A DNA stretch of 13,246 nt, taken from positions 1 through 13,246 of the forward strand of contig JAGXRS010000225.1 of assembly GCA_018335615.1 (NCBI GenBank), in the 5' to 3' direction. The position numbers and the translations under genes are program-made. The notes beneath the pieces were generated by a model. That model did not search any database, had not been told where the DNA came from, and was given only the letters and a program-made list of their open reading frames with translations. This document shows positions 1-8,211 of this stretch, in pieces (the first letter of the stretch is position 1; the number at the start of each line of letters is the position of its first letter). The DNA comes from Hydrogenophaga sp. Lineage in GTDB: Bacteria > Pseudomonadota > Gammaproteobacteria > Burkholderiales > Burkholderiaceae_C.

Positions 1-1
1 C

Positions 2-676
2 CTGCTGATCAGCTCGCGCAAGGCGCCCGAGCTGGCGGAAGCGGCCGCCGAGCTGCGGGCCGCCGGCCACACCGTGGACGTGTTTGCCGCCGACGGGCGC
101 GACGATGTACAGGTGATGGCGCTGGTGGACCACGCGCTGGCCACACTGGGGACCATCGACATACTGGTGAACAACGCCGGTGCCACCTGGGGCGCGCGGG
201 CCGAAGACCATCAGATGGACGCCTGGGACAAGGTGATGGACCTGAACGCGCGCAGTGTATTTCTGCTCACGCGCGAGGTGGTGCGGCGCAGCATGCTGCC
301 GCGCGGCCAGGGCCGCATCGTCAACATCGCGTCGGTGGCGGCGTTGGGTGGCACCGCGCATTCCATGCAGGCCGCGGCCTACCACGCGAGCAAGGGCGCG
401 GTGGCCAGCCTCACGCGGGCGCTGGCCTGCGAATGGGGGCCGCACGGCATCACGGTCAACGCGATCCTGCCGGGTGTGTTCCCGAGCAAGATGGCGCAGC
501 ACATGCTGGCACCCGACGTGCTGGCGCCCATCGTGGCGAACGTGCCGCTGCGCCGTATTGGCGACGACGAAGGCCTGAAGGGTGCGGTGCTGCTGCTGGC
601 CTCCGACGCGGGGAAACACATCACCGGGGTGCTGCTGCCGGTGGATGGCGGGGCTTCGGCGGTGGTTGGGACCTGA
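2..676 (+). CDS. SDR-family oxidoreductase, 5' end outside window
   Basis: A short-chain dehydrogenase/reductase: a cytosolic NAD(P)-dependent oxidoreductase that interconverts an alcohol and a ketone. The open frame runs in from the left edge (first full codon at base 2), so the N-terminal TGxxxGxG cofactor loop is missing from view. Visible are the end of the second Rossmann strand (LLISSRK, where the Arg suggests NADP preference), the NNAG motif, the catalytic Ser in the IASVAA segment, and the YHASKG motif carrying the catalytic Tyr and Lys. The C-terminus ends in the usual GxxLPVDGG segment. A GTG at 74 is in frame but internal to the fold and is not the start. Such enzymes are often labelled FabG-like or gluconate dehydrogenase-like. 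It points towards the catabolic cluster and could supply a 3-hydroxyacyl-CoA dehydrogenase step, but that is only a guess from position. Confidence 0.9.
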   Translation: MLISSRKAPELAEAAAELRAAGHTVDVFAADGRDDVQVMALVDHALATLGTIDILVNNAGATWGARAEDHQMDAWDKVMDLNARSVFLLTREVVRRSMLPRGQGRIVNIASVAALGGTAHSMQAAAYHASKGAVASLTRALACEWGPHGITVNAILPGVFPSKMAQHMLAPDVLAPIVANVPLRRIGDDEGLKGAVLLLASDAGKHITGVLLPVDGGASAVVGT

Positions 677-713
677 GGCGCAGGTTTGACGCCCCTGCAG
701 GTGCAGCATGGGC

Positions 714-727
714 GGCGCAGCAGCGCC
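714..727. terminator. Possible small bidirectional hairpin between convergent genes
   Basis: GGCGC (714-718) and GCGCC (723-727) are perfect inverted repeats around a 4-nt loop, in the 85-bp gap between the ends of the SDR and ligase genes. A terminator is expected here because the two genes converge. There is no T-run on either side and the stem is short, so this is weak support. Confidence 0.2.
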
Positions 728-761
728 TCGTGCGAGCGCAACCGCCGAACCGCCAGCGCAC

Positions 762-2399
762 TCAGGCCGTGGGCAGTTGGTGGTCGCGGTACTGCTCGCG
801 CAATTTCGTCTTGAGCAGCTTGCCGGTGGCGGTGTGGGGCAAGGCATCGACGAACAGCACCTCGTCGGGCAGCCACCACTTGGCGATGCGCGCACCCAGG
901 TGCTCCATCAGTGCCTGTGGCGACACGCTGGTACCCGGGCGGCGCACCACCAGCAGCAGCGGGCGTTCCTGCCATTTGGGGTGCGACACGCCGATCACCG
1001 CCGACTCGGCCACATCCGGGTGCGAGGCTGCTGCGTTTTCCACGTCGATCGACGAGATCCACTCTCCGCCAGACTTGATCACATCCTTGGCGCGGTCCAC
1101 CAGCTGCAAATAACCGTCGGGGTCGATGGTGGCCACATCGCCGGTGGGAAAGAATCCGTCCTCATCGAGCACCGAGCCGCCTTCACCACGGTAGTAGCCG
1201 CTGGCGATCCACGGGCCGCGCACATAGAGGCTGCCAAAGGCCACACCGTCCCAGGGCAGCGCCCGGCCGTCCGCGTCCACGATCTTCAGGTCCACGCCCC
1301 ACACGCCCCTGCCCTGCTTGAGCTTCACCTTGACCAGTTCCTCGGGGTCCACCCCGGCGTGCTTGGGCAGCAACTTGCTGATGACGCCAATCGGGCTGGT
1401 TTCGGTCATGCCCCAGCCCTGCACCACCTCCGCGCCGAACTGGCTCTCGAAGCGTTCCAGCACCGCGCGCGACACCGCCGCACCGCCGATACCGATGCGC
1501 TTGACGCCCAGCGTGCGCGGGTCGAGCTGCGGGTTCTTGTCCAGGTGCTGGAACAGCATCATCCAGACCGTGGGCACGCCCTGCGAGAAGGTCACTTTTT
1601 CATCGTGCATGAGGTTGTAAACGCTCTCGCCGTCCAGGTGCGGGCCGGGCAGCACCAGCTTGGCGCCCACCATGGCCGCCGCATAGGGCGCGCCCCAGGC
1701 GTTGGCATGGAACATGGGCACGATCAGCATCAGCGTCTCGGCCGAGCTGATGCCGAAGGTGTCCGGGGCCAGCTCCATCAGCGTGTGCAGCAGCGTGGAG
1801 CGGTGCGAGTACAGAACGCCCTTGGGGTTGCCAGTGGTGCCCGAGGTGTAGCACAGCGACGACGCGCTTTTCTCGTCGAACTCGGGCCAGGTGTAGTCGG
1901 TGCTCTGCGCGTCCATCAGCTCGTCAAAGCACAGCAGGTTGGGCACGTTGATGGCCGGCATGTGGGCGCGGTCGGTCATGGCGATGAAGGCCTGGACCGA
2001 TTTCAGCTGGGGTGCCAGCTGCTCCACCAGCGGCGCAAACGTGATGTCAAAGAACAGCACGCGGTCTTCGGCATGGTTGATGATGTAGTCGATCTGTTCC
2101 GGGAACAGGCGGGGGTTCACGGTGTGCAGCACCGCGCCGCTGCCCGAAACGCCGTAGTACAGCGCGAGATGGCGGTAGGAGTTCCAGGCCAGCGTGCCCA
2201 CGCGGTCGCCCTGCTGGATGCCCAGGCCCTTCAGCGCATTGGCCACTTGGCGCGAGCGCATGCACACGCCGAGCCAGTCGGTGCGGTGCACCGTGCCCTC
2301 GGGCAAGCGCGAAACGATTTCGGTATGAGGATGGAAGGTGGCTGCGTGCTCGATAAGCGAGGAAATCAGCAGCGGGCGGTCTTGCATCAGGCCGTGCAT
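762..2399 (-). CDS. AMP-forming acyl-CoA ligase (DmdB/medium-chain acyl-CoA synthetase type)
   Basis: A 545-residue ANL-superfamily enzyme that activates a carboxylic acid with ATP to an acyl-adenylate and then to the CoA thioester, in the cytosol. The phosphate-binding loop YTSGTTGNPKG is at residues 184-194. The GWGMTETSP motif, TGDVA, the hinge RAKDVIKSGGEWISS and the C-terminal TATGK with the adenylation Lys (K527) are all present and intact. The opening (MHGLMQDRPLLISSLIEHAA) and full length match proteins annotated as 3-(methylthio)propionyl-CoA ligase or medium/long-chain fatty-acid CoA ligase, so the acid itself cannot be named. The ATG at 2399 has a GGAG (2412-2409) nine bases upstream. 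It is the last gene of the minus-strand cluster, 97 bp behind the binding-protein gene with a GC-rich dyad between them. It probably activates the acid the transporter brings in. Confidence 0.9.
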   Translation of the reverse strand: MHGLMQDRPLLISSLIEHAATFHPHTEIVSRLPEGTVHRTDWLGVCMRSRQVANALKGLGIQQGDRVGTLAWNSYRHLALYYGVSGSGAVLHTVNPRLFPEQIDYIINHAEDRVLFFDITFAPLVEQLAPQLKSVQAFIAMTDRAHMPAINVPNLLCFDELMDAQSTDYTWPEFDEKSASSLCYTSGTTGNPKGVLYSHRSTLLHTLMELAPDTFGISSAETLMLIVPMFHANAWGAPYAAAMVGAKLVLPGPHLDGESVYNLMHDEKVTFSQGVPTVWMMLFQHLDKNPQLDPRTLGVKRIGIGGAAVSRAVLERFESQFGAEVVQGWGMTETSPIGVISKLLPKHAGVDPEELVKVKLKQGRGVWGVDLKIVDADGRALPWDGVAFGSLYVRGPWIASGYYRGEGGSVLDEDGFFPTGDVATIDPDGYLQLVDRAKDVIKSGGEWISSIDVENAAASHPDVAESAVIGVSHPKWQERPLLLVVRRPGTSVSPQALMEHLGARIAKWWLPDEVLFVDALPHTATGKLLKTKLREQYRDHQLPTA

Positions 2400-2427
2400 G
2401 GGGACAGTCTCCAGGAATGAAACGGAT

Positions 2428-2476
2428 CACCCGCACCGGGCGATCAGGCGCTTGCGCTGGACCGGCGGTGCGGGTG
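2428..2476 (-). terminator. Strong GC-rich inverted repeat between binding-protein and ligase genes
   Basis: Two perfect 11-bp arms, CACCCGCACCG (2428-2438) and CGGTGCGGGTG (2466-2476), flank a 27-nt loop in the gap between the binding-protein stop and the ligase start. No clear T-run follows on the minus strand, so a full intrinsic terminator is unlikely. A partial attenuator, or an mRNA-stabilising stem that keeps the binding protein more abundant than the downstream ligase, fits better. Confidence 0.45.
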
Positions 2477-2496
2477 GGGTTGCGGGCGAGGCCCGG

Positions 2497-3723
2497 TCAG
2501 CCGCCAAAGATGGGGCCGAACGCCTCGTAGGTCTTGCCGTTGAAACGCTGCAATGTTTTTTTCTCGATCGGGTAGTAGTCCGTGGGCGAGGTCTTGATGT
2601 CGATGCCGGGGTACAGCATGGGCGGGGTGAAGTTCAGGTTCGCGGCCTGTTTCATGACGTTCTCGCGGGTCAGGTTATCCCCGGCCTGCTTGAGCGTTTG
2701 CACGATGGTGGCGGCGGTGACGTAGCCAATCACGTTGAGCGTGTCGTACGGGTCGCCGGCGGGGTAGTACTGCTTCATCACCGCGAGGTACTCGTCCACG
2801 TCCTTGTTGCCTTTGCCCGCCGGGTCATCGGCGCCGAGCAGGTAGGTCGAGGTGATGATGCCCACGGCGTTATCAAAGCCGGCCGGCTTGAGCACCGAGT
2901 TCATCGACTGCGACACGCTGGAGAGGTAGTGCACCGGCTTCCAGCCGATCTCGGCTGCCTTGCGGATGGCTTGGGCCGCAAACTTGGGCGTGGAGATGTT
3001 GAAGAAGGTGTCGGCACCCGAGGCCTTGAACGACACCATCTGGCTGTCGATGGTCGGGTCGGTCACCTCGTAGGTCTGGTAGGAGACCACCATGGTTTTG
3101 GCTTTGTCGCCCAGTGCGTCCATGAAGCCTTTGTGGAAGTCCTTGCCGAAGTCGTCGTTCTGCATCAGCACGGCGATCTTGGCGTTGGGGTTGTTTTGCA
3201 GAATGTGCTGGGCGTAGACCTTGCCCTCGGCCTGGTAGGTGGGCTGCCAGCCCATCGTCCACGGGAAGGCCTTGGGGTCGCCAAAGCGCGTGGCACCGGT
3301 GGCCACGAAGAGCTGCGGCACCTTCTTGGCGTTCATGTAGCGCTGCACGGCAATGCTGTGCGAGGTGCCCAGCGAGCCGACCATGGCCAGCACCTGGTCC
3401 TGCTCGACCAGTTTGCGCGTCTGTTCGACCGATTTGGCCGGGTTGTACGCGTCGTCCGCGGTGATGAAGTTGATGCGCCGCCCGTTCAAGCCGCCGCTGG
3501 CGTTGACCTTGTCGAAGTAAGCCGTCATGGCCTTGCCGATGGTGCCGTATGCCGAGGCGGGGCCGGAATACGGCACCAGGTTGCCGAGCTTGATTTCCGT
3601 GTCGGTGGCGCCGGGGTCGTACTGCTTCTGGGCGTGGACCGAGAGGGGCAACAAGGCCGCCAGCACCAGGCTGGCACCAAGCTGCAAGGACCGGCGCAGG
3701 CCGGCGTTGGGAATCTGGGGCAT
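2497..3723 (-). CDS. Branched-chain-type ABC transporter substrate-binding protein
   Basis: A periplasmic ligand-binding protein of the Leu/Ile/Val type (Peripla_BP_6) that captures the solute for the Liv-like permease. With the start at 3723 it has 408 residues. There is a signal peptide with arginines at 10-11, a hydrophobic core at about 13-27 and a likely cut after Val-His-Ala (residue 31). The mature protein opens with the family's DTEIKLGNLVPYSGPAS strand, followed by the inter-lobe segments GSLGTSHSIAVQRYMN and NDDFGKDF. An in-frame ATG four codons upstream (3735) has no ribosome site, whereas the ATG at 3723 has GGAG (3733-3730) six bases ahead, so I chose 3723. The gene is separated from the transporter genes by a crotonase gene and probably has its own promoter in the 139-bp gap. 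The ligand is unknown; members of this family bind amino acids, aromatic acids, amides and short-chain acids. Confidence 0.92.
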   Translation of the reverse strand: MPQIPNAGLRRSLQLGASLVLAALLPLSVHAQKQYDPGATDTEIKLGNLVPYSGPASAYGTIGKAMTAYFDKVNASGGLNGRRINFITADDAYNPAKSVEQTRKLVEQDQVLAMVGSLGTSHSIAVQRYMNAKKVPQLFVATGATRFGDPKAFPWTMGWQPTYQAEGKVYAQHILQNNPNAKIAVLMQNDDFGKDFHKGFMDALGDKAKTMVVSYQTYEVTDPTIDSQMVSFKASGADTFFNISTPKFAAQAIRKAAEIGWKPVHYLSSVSQSMNSVLKPAGFDNAVGIITSTYLLGADDPAGKGNKDVDEYLAVMKQYYPAGDPYDTLNVIGYVTAATIVQTLKQAGDNLTRENVMKQAANLNFTPPMLYPGIDIKTSPTDYYPIEKKTLQRFNGKTYEAFGPIFGG

Positions 3724-3862
3724 GAGAGTCTCCATAAGGGTGGTGGCCGATCGAACCGGACCCTGCGTTTGTGCTCACGGCAGTGGCATCGGCTCGGGTT
3801 CCATCGTATGAAGGCTCCCCGCTCGGGGCATCGTCGGAACTGACGATATTGGCTGCGCGGAA
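3724..3862 (-). promoter_or_regulatory. Promoter/control region ahead of the binding-protein gene
   Basis: A 139-bp gap between the crotonase stop and the binding-protein start. It contains the 26-bp element described separately (3825-3850), a CCCCG-CT-CGGGG dyad at 3817-3828 touching that element, and the GGAG ribosome site at 3733-3730. I see no convincing -35/-10 pair, although TACGAT-like bases downstream of the element on the minus strand could serve as a -10. Confidence 0.45.
3825..3850. promoter_or_regulatory. Candidate operator, copy 1 of a 26-bp shared element
   Basis: The core is a perfect dyad, ATCGTC (3830-3835), spacer GGAACT, then GACGAT (3842-3847). With flanks GGGGC on the left and ATT on the right it matches the copy at 9457-9482 in 23 of 26 positions. 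A dyad with 6-bp arms, lying upstream of a transporter gene, looks like the binding site of a dimeric repressor such as a TetR- or GntR-type protein. The regulator is not in the window. Confidence 0.55.
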
Positions 3863-4663
3863 TCAGCGCGGCGCAAACACCGGTTCGCGCTTGCTCAGAA
3901 ACGCCCGCACGCCTTCCCCAAAGGCCGGTCGGTCAATCAGCTCGCGCTGGCGATCGGCTTCGCTGTGCAACTGCTCGGGCAGCGTCTGGCACCCGGCCAG
4001 CTCGTAGACCGCGCGGATCTCCGGCGCCGCGTGCGCGGGCAACGCGGCCAGGCGCTGTGCCATCTGCAGCGCCTCGTCGTGCAATACCGCAGCGTCCACG
4101 CAGCGCCACACCAAGCCCCACTGCGCGGCCTGCTCGGCTCCCAGGCGCTCGCCCAGCAGCGACAGGGCGACCGCGCGCGCCCGGCCCACGCTGCGCTCCA
4201 GGAACCAGGTGGTGCCCAGGTCGGGCACGATACCCAGGCGCGGCATGAAGGGGAGGTAAAAGTAGGCCGAATGCGCGGCCAGCACCACATCGGCCGCCAG
4301 CGCCAGGCCCACGCCGGCACCCGCGCAGGCGCCATTGACGGCGCTGAGCACCGGAAACGGCAGGCTGCGCAGCTCTTCAATCAGGCGGTTCGACAGGGCC
4401 TGCATCGTGTCGGCCGTCTGCTGCCCGAGGCTGCCCTGTTCGGGTGGCGACATGGAGGCCAGATCGGCCCCTACACAAAAGGCCTTGCCGGTGCCGGTGA
4501 GCAGCAGCGCGCGCACCGACGGGTCGGCACGCAACTCGGCCAGGGTGTCGCGCAGCGCCTGCTGCAACGGCAGGGTGAGCGGGTTCATCCGCGCGGGCAG
4601 ATTCAGGCGCAGCAGCGCCACCGCGCCGTGGCGTTCGCGCAGCAGCATCGGTTCTTCGCTCAT
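3863..4663 (-). CDS. Enoyl-CoA hydratase/isomerase family protein, PaaG-like
   Basis: A 266-residue crotonase-fold enzyme acting on acyl-CoA thioesters in the cytosol. The oxyanion-hole segments are AFCVGADLASM (about 61-71) and NGACAGAGVGLALAADV (about 110-126). The two glutamates of classical crotonase hydratases are absent: the first position is Gly119 and the second lies in the LPFMPRLG segment without an acid. Instead an Asp (D148) sits in GIVPDLGTTWFLE, the arrangement seen in PaaG-type delta-isomerases (phenylacetate ring 1,2-epoxyphenylacetyl-CoA isomerase). It is therefore more likely an enoyl-CoA or epoxyacyl-CoA isomerase than a hydratase. The ATG overlaps the LivM stop codon by ATGA, so the two are translationally coupled and the long upstream open frame is not part of the protein. 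It is the last gene of the block running from the thiolase to this gene. Confidence 0.88.
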   Translation of the reverse strand: MSEEPMLLRERHGAVALLRLNLPARMNPLTLPLQQALRDTLAELRADPSVRALLLTGTGKAFCVGADLASMSPPEQGSLGQQTADTMQALSNRLIEELRSLPFPVLSAVNGACAGAGVGLALAADVVLAAHSAYFYLPFMPRLGIVPDLGTTWFLERSVGRARAVALSLLGERLGAEQAAQWGLVWRCVDAAVLHDEALQMAQRLAALPAHAAPEIRAVYELAGCQTLPEQLHSEADRQRELIDRPAFGEGVRAFLSKREPVFAPR

Positions 4664-5700
4664 TGATCGGCCCTGCGCTTCCATCGATCGGCAGTTGTGC
4701 GCAGCAAGCCCACCACGCCGCCGGGCATGGCGAACATGATGGCGATGAGCACCACACCGTAGACCGCCCAGGGCGCCGCCTTGGACAGGCTCTCGGCGAA
4801 GCTGGGCACAAACATGATGAACAGCGCACCGAAGAAAGCCCCCCACACCGTGCCCAGGCCACCCACCACCACCCCCACCAGCAGGGAGATGGAGAGGAAC
4901 ATGGTGAAAGAGTCGGGCGAGACAAACTGCACCGCAATGGCCGACAGCGCACCGCCTACACCGGTAAAGGCAGCCGAGATGCCGAAGGTCATGGACTTGT
5001 AGTGCGGGCTGTCCACGCCCATGGCTTCGGCCGCCATGGCGTGGTCGCGGATGGCGCGCATGGCCCGCCCACTGCCGCTGGACAGCAGGTTGTGACCGAT
5101 CAGAAACATCACCACCGTAACCACCAGCGCATACAGGAACAGCCACTGGTCTGGCGACAGCGGCAGACCAAAAGGTGCGTCGGGCTTCATGAGCACAATG
5201 CCGCCCACGCCACCGGTCCAGGCCTCGAGGTGCTTGTACTTCAGCAACTGCGGCATGGCCACCGCCAACGCAAAGGTGGCCAGAGCCAGGTACAGGCCTT
5301 CGAGCTTCAAGGCCGGCCGCCCAAAGAGGTAGCCCACGACCAGACAAGCCAACCCGGCCACGGGCACCGAAGCCCAGTAAGGCAAACCGCCATGTTCCAT
5401 TGCAATCGCCGCCGCGTAGGCGCCTAGCGCAAAGAACGCACCGTGGCCCAGCGAAATTTGGCCGTTGTAGCCGGTGAGTATGTTCAGACCCAGCAGCGCG
5501 ATCGCGTAGCACAGCACCATGGTGCCCTGGAACAGCTGGTAGCCCTGAAGCACCCAAGTGAGTGCGGCTACCAGCAGCACCAGCAACACCACCCAGGGCC
5601 AGGCCCTGTGTGCCGGCGGGCGCATGGCCGGGGCGGGTCGCGCTGACGGCGCTTGAACTTGACTCAGGGTCGGCAAGGAAGGTGCGTGGGTGGATGGCAT
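4660..5700 (-). CDS. livM: Branched-chain-type ABC transporter permease, LivM-like
   Basis: The second inner-membrane permease subunit of a HAAT-family importer (BPD_transp_2), 346 residues. The first 34 residues are a proline- and alanine-rich cytosolic tail; the first membrane segment is about 35-52. The family hallmarks follow: GLNILTGYNGQISLGHGAFFALGAY, then LEGLYLALATFALA, the cytoplasmic coupling loop SGRAMRAIRDHAMAAEAMGVD that contacts the ATPases, and LLVGVVVGGLGTVWGAFFGA near the end. The start ATG lies three bases behind the LivH stop, implying coupled translation. No good ribosome site precedes it; Met26 is the only other plausible start and has none either. It should pair with the LivH-like subunit encoded just upstream. 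Confidence 0.93.
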   Translation of the reverse strand: MPSTHAPSLPTLSQVQAPSARPAPAMRPPAHRAWPWVVLLVLLVAALTWVLQGYQLFQGTMVLCYAIALLGLNILTGYNGQISLGHGAFFALGAYAAAIAMEHGGLPYWASVPVAGLACLVVGYLFGRPALKLEGLYLALATFALAVAMPQLLKYKHLEAWTGGVGGIVLMKPDAPFGLPLSPDQWLFLYALVVTVVMFLIGHNLLSSGSGRAMRAIRDHAMAAEAMGVDSPHYKSMTFGISAAFTGVGGALSAIAVQFVSPDSFTMFLSISLLVGVVVGGLGTVWGAFFGALFIMFVPSFAESLSKAAPWAVYGVVLIAIMFAMPGGVVGLLRTTADRWKRRADQ

Positions 5701-5703
5701 GGT

Positions 5704-6576
5704 TCAGACCCGGGTGACGATGGTCTTGCCCAGCAGACCGGAAGGTTTCACGATGAGCACAGCGATGATCAGCACCAGCGCCACAGAAAGCTTGAGCTCG
5801 GTGCCCACCACATAGGTGCCCAGCAGGTTCTCGAGCACGCCGACGATGAAGCCGCCTAGCACGGCGCCAATGGGGTTGTCAATGCCGCCAATGAGGGCCC
5901 CGGCAAAGGCGTAGAGCAGCACGCCGGTCATCATGTTCGGGTCCAGAAACACCACCGGCGCCACCATCATGCCGGCCACGGCCCCGATGGCGCCGGCCAG
6001 GCCCCAGCCCAGCATGAGCATGCGCCCCACGTTGATGCCCACCAGCCGCGACGAGGCGGCGTTCTGCGCCGCGGCGCGCATGGCCAGGCCCAGCGGCGTG
6101 AGCCGCAGGAACATGAACAACAGCGACACCATGCCCAGCGCCACCACGATGGCGCCCACCTCATGGGCCGACATCAGGCTGCCTCCGTACCAGGCATCGG
6201 CCGGGAAGGGACTGGGAAACGGCTTGATGGTGTAGCCAAACAGAAAGCCTGCCAGGCTGTGGAAAATCACCAGCAAGCCGATGAAAACCACCACCACCGA
6301 GAGTACCGGCGCGTTGTGCATGGGCCGGATGACGGCAAATTCGATCGCTGCGGCCACCACGAACGACAGCACCACCGTGATGGCAAAGGCGCCCCAGTAC
6401 GGGAAGCCGGCCTGGATCAGCGTCCAGGCGATGAAGGTGGAAAACATGGCCATTTCGCCCTGCGCAAAATTGATGTGGTGCGTGGCCTGGTAAATCATCA
6501 CCAGCGCCAGCGCCACGCTGGCGTAGATGCCGCCGGTGGCCAGGCCGGCCAGCAGTTGGTGCAGAAACTCGTTCAT
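5704..6576 (-). CDS. livH: Branched-chain-type ABC transporter permease, LivH-like
   Basis: The first inner-membrane permease subunit (290 residues, the usual size), forming the channel with LivM. It opens with the typical MNEFLHQLLAGLATGGIYASVALAL segment, then HHINFAQGEMAMFSTF. It contains the coupling-helix stretch RAAAQNAASSRLVGINVGRML and the GALIGGIDNPIGAVLGGFIVGVLE loop of this subfamily. Almost the whole chain is hydrophobic, consistent with about eight membrane helices. The start at 6576 has AGGA nine bases upstream, in a 21-bp gap behind livF. Confidence in the family is high; the transported compound is unknown. Confidence 0.94.
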   Translation of the reverse strand: MNEFLHQLLAGLATGGIYASVALALVMIYQATHHINFAQGEMAMFSTFIAWTLIQAGFPYWGAFAITVVLSFVVAAAIEFAVIRPMHNAPVLSVVVVFIGLLVIFHSLAGFLFGYTIKPFPSPFPADAWYGGSLMSAHEVGAIVVALGMVSLLFMFLRLTPLGLAMRAAAQNAASSRLVGINVGRMLMLGWGLAGAIGAVAGMMVAPVVFLDPNMMTGVLLYAFAGALIGGIDNPIGAVLGGFIVGVLENLLGTYVVGTELKLSVALVLIIAVLIVKPSGLLGKTIVTRV

Positions 6577-6597
6577 GGGTGGGGGTCCTGGTAGGGT

Positions 6598-7314
6598 CTA
6601 TTCACCGAGATAGGCGCGACGCACGGCGTCGTTGCGGCGCATGTCGGCCGAGGGGCCGCTGAGCACCACACGCCCGGTCTCCAGCAGGTAGGCGGTGTCG
6701 GCCAGGTCGAGTGCGAGCTTGGCGTTTTGCTCCACCAGCAGGATCGACACCTTCTCCTCCCGGTTGATGCGCTTCATGATCGAAAAAATGTCTTTCACGA
6801 TCAGCGGCGCCAGGCCAAAGGAAGGTTCGTCCAGCAGCAGCAGGCGTGGACGGCCCATGAGGGCACGGCCAATGGCCAGCATCTGCTGCTCGCCGCCCGA
6901 CAGCGTGCCGGCCTGTTGCGTGGCGCGCTCGCGCAGCCGGGGAAAGTAGCCGTAGATGCGCTCCATGTCGTCGGCCACGCCGCTGCGCGTGCGCCGCGCG
7001 TACGCGCCCAGTTGCAAGTTCTCTTCGGTGCTCAGGCCCATGAAGGTGCCGCGCCCGTCGGGCACATGGCCCACGCCGAGCTGGGCGATCTGTTCGGTGG
7101 AACGACCGTCGATGCGTTCGCCCGCCAGCGTCACCGAGCCGCTGGCCTGCACCATGAAACGGCACAGGGCACGCAGCGTGGTGGTCTTGCCGGCGCCGTT
7201 CGCTCCCAGTAGCGCGGTCACCTGACCTTCGGCCACATCCAGGTCCAGGCCCTTCAGCACCTGGGTGGCACCGTAGCGGGCGTGCAGGCCGCGCACTTCG
7301 AGCAAGTGGGTCAT
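6598..7314 (-). CDS. livF: Branched-chain-type ABC transporter ATP-binding protein, LivF-like
   Basis: One of the two cytosolic ATPases that power the importer, 238 residues. Walker A is GANGAGKTT (37-45), the Q-loop region lies near the PDGRG segment (about 85-89), the ABC signature is LSGGEQQ (138-144), Walker B is LLLLDEP (158-164), and the H-loop follows in LLVEQNAKLAL. The VPDGRGTF and GAYARR elements are typical of LivF rather than LivG. The ATG overlaps the TGA of the upstream livG gene as ATGA, so the two ATPases are made in a coupled fashion. Confidence 0.95.
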   Translation of the reverse strand: MTHLLEVRGLHARYGATQVLKGLDLDVAEGQVTALLGANGAGKTTTLRALCRFMVQASGSVTLAGERIDGRSTEQIAQLGVGHVPDGRGTFMGLSTEENLQLGAYARRTRSGVADDMERIYGYFPRLRERATQQAGTLSGGEQQMLAIGRALMGRPRLLLLDEPSFGLAPLIVKDIFSIMKRINREEKVSILLVEQNAKLALDLADTAYLLETGRVVLSGPSADMRRNDAVRRAYLGE

Positions 7315-8147
7315 GACAGTGCCTCTTGTGCTTCAGGTGCTTCTTCGGTTTCGTCCGCACCCAGGTAGGCGCGGATCACGTCGGGATGGGCACGCACCTC
7401 GGCCGGGGTGCCCTGTGCGATTTTTTTGCCGAAGTTCAGGGCCACCACCCGGTCGGAAATCTTCATCACCAGGCCCATGTGGTGCTCCACCAGCAGCACG
7501 GTCACGCCCAGACGGTCGCGGATGTCGCAGATCAACTGGCCCAGCCCTTCCAGCTCTTCGTGATTGAGACCACAGGCCGGCTCGTCCAGCAGCAGCAGCT
7601 GCGGCTCGCAAGCCAGGGCGCGCGCCAGCTCCACACGCTTTTGCGTGCCAAACGGCAGGTCGCCCACGGTGCGTTCAGCCACCTCTGACAACTGCAGAAA
7701 GTCAAGGAGCGTCTCGGCGCGGGCCTGCGCCTCGGCCTCGATGCGCGCAGCGCCCGGGAGCCGGAAGGCGTTGCGCAGCATGCCCGCGTGGTGCTTGCTG
7801 TGGCAGCCCACGCGCACGTTGTCGCGCACCGTCATGGAGTGGAACAGCGCGAGGTTTTGGAACGTGCGGCCCATGCCGATTCCGGCCATGCGGTGGCGCG
7901 GCAGACGCGAAACCGTCTGGCCGTTGAACGCAATGCTGCCGGCGTTGCAGTCGTACAGGCGCGAGAGGCAGTTGAACAGCGTGCTCTTGCCCGCGCCGTT
8001 AGGCCCGATGAGGGCACAGATTTCGCCGCGGTGGATATCGAACGACACCCCATCCAGTGCGACGATGCCACCAAAACGCACGGTGACGCCCTGCACTTGC
8101 AGCAGGGGATGGGTATTGTTCTGACGGTGATCGTTGTCATGGGTCAT
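7311..8147 (-). CDS. livG: Branched-chain-type ABC transporter ATP-binding protein, LivG-like
   Basis: The second cytosolic ATPase of the importer, 278 residues. Walker A is GPNGAGKST (48-56), the Q-loop is GRTFQNLALF (Q97), and Walker B is LLLLDEPACGLNHEE (184 onward) with the H-loop in VLLVEHHMGLVMKISDRV. The ABC signature is not LSGGQ but LPFGTQKR (164-171), a variant found in LivG-type proteins and not a defect by itself. The first 15 residues are polar and precede the domain. The ATG at 8147 has only a weak GAG-type ribosome site. It lies 64 bp behind the thiolase stop, short enough for one transcript. Confidence 0.94.
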   Translation of the reverse strand: MTHDNDHRQNNTHPLLQVQGVTVRFGGIVALDGVSFDIHRGEICALIGPNGAGKSTLFNCLSRLYDCNAGSIAFNGQTVSRLPRHRMAGIGMGRTFQNLALFHSMTVRDNVRVGCHSKHHAGMLRNAFRLPGAARIEAEAQARAETLLDFLQLSEVAERTVGDLPFGTQKRVELARALACEPQLLLLDEPACGLNHEELEGLGQLICDIRDRLGVTVLLVEHHMGLVMKISDRVVALNFGKKIAQGTPAEVRAHPDVIRAYLGADETEEAPEAQEALS

Positions 8148-8211
8148 GCGTCGATCTCAGGGTTAATCAAGCCGTTGTCGGGGTCTGTCCGCGCAAGCCG
8201 GTGCCGATGGC

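Noticed and set aside
708..2420. 570-residue open frame on the + strand
   Set aside because: It lies entirely antisense to the well-conserved acyl-CoA ligase and is rich in His/Arg/Gln/Ala, typical of a shadow frame in GC-rich DNA.
2338..3843. 501-residue open frame on the + strand
   Set aside because: Antisense to the binding-protein gene, whose signal peptide and family motifs are clear; no recognisable product.
3836..3860. GGAAC as an ECF-sigma -35 element
   Set aside because: In copy 1 it would direct transcription away from the binding-protein gene, and no matching -10 follows at both sites; the dyad makes an operator more likely.
4664..5557. N-terminal extension of the PaaG-like crotonase frame
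   Set aside because: It overlaps LivM in another frame and is low-complexity; the crotonase ATG overlapping the LivM stop is a natural start.
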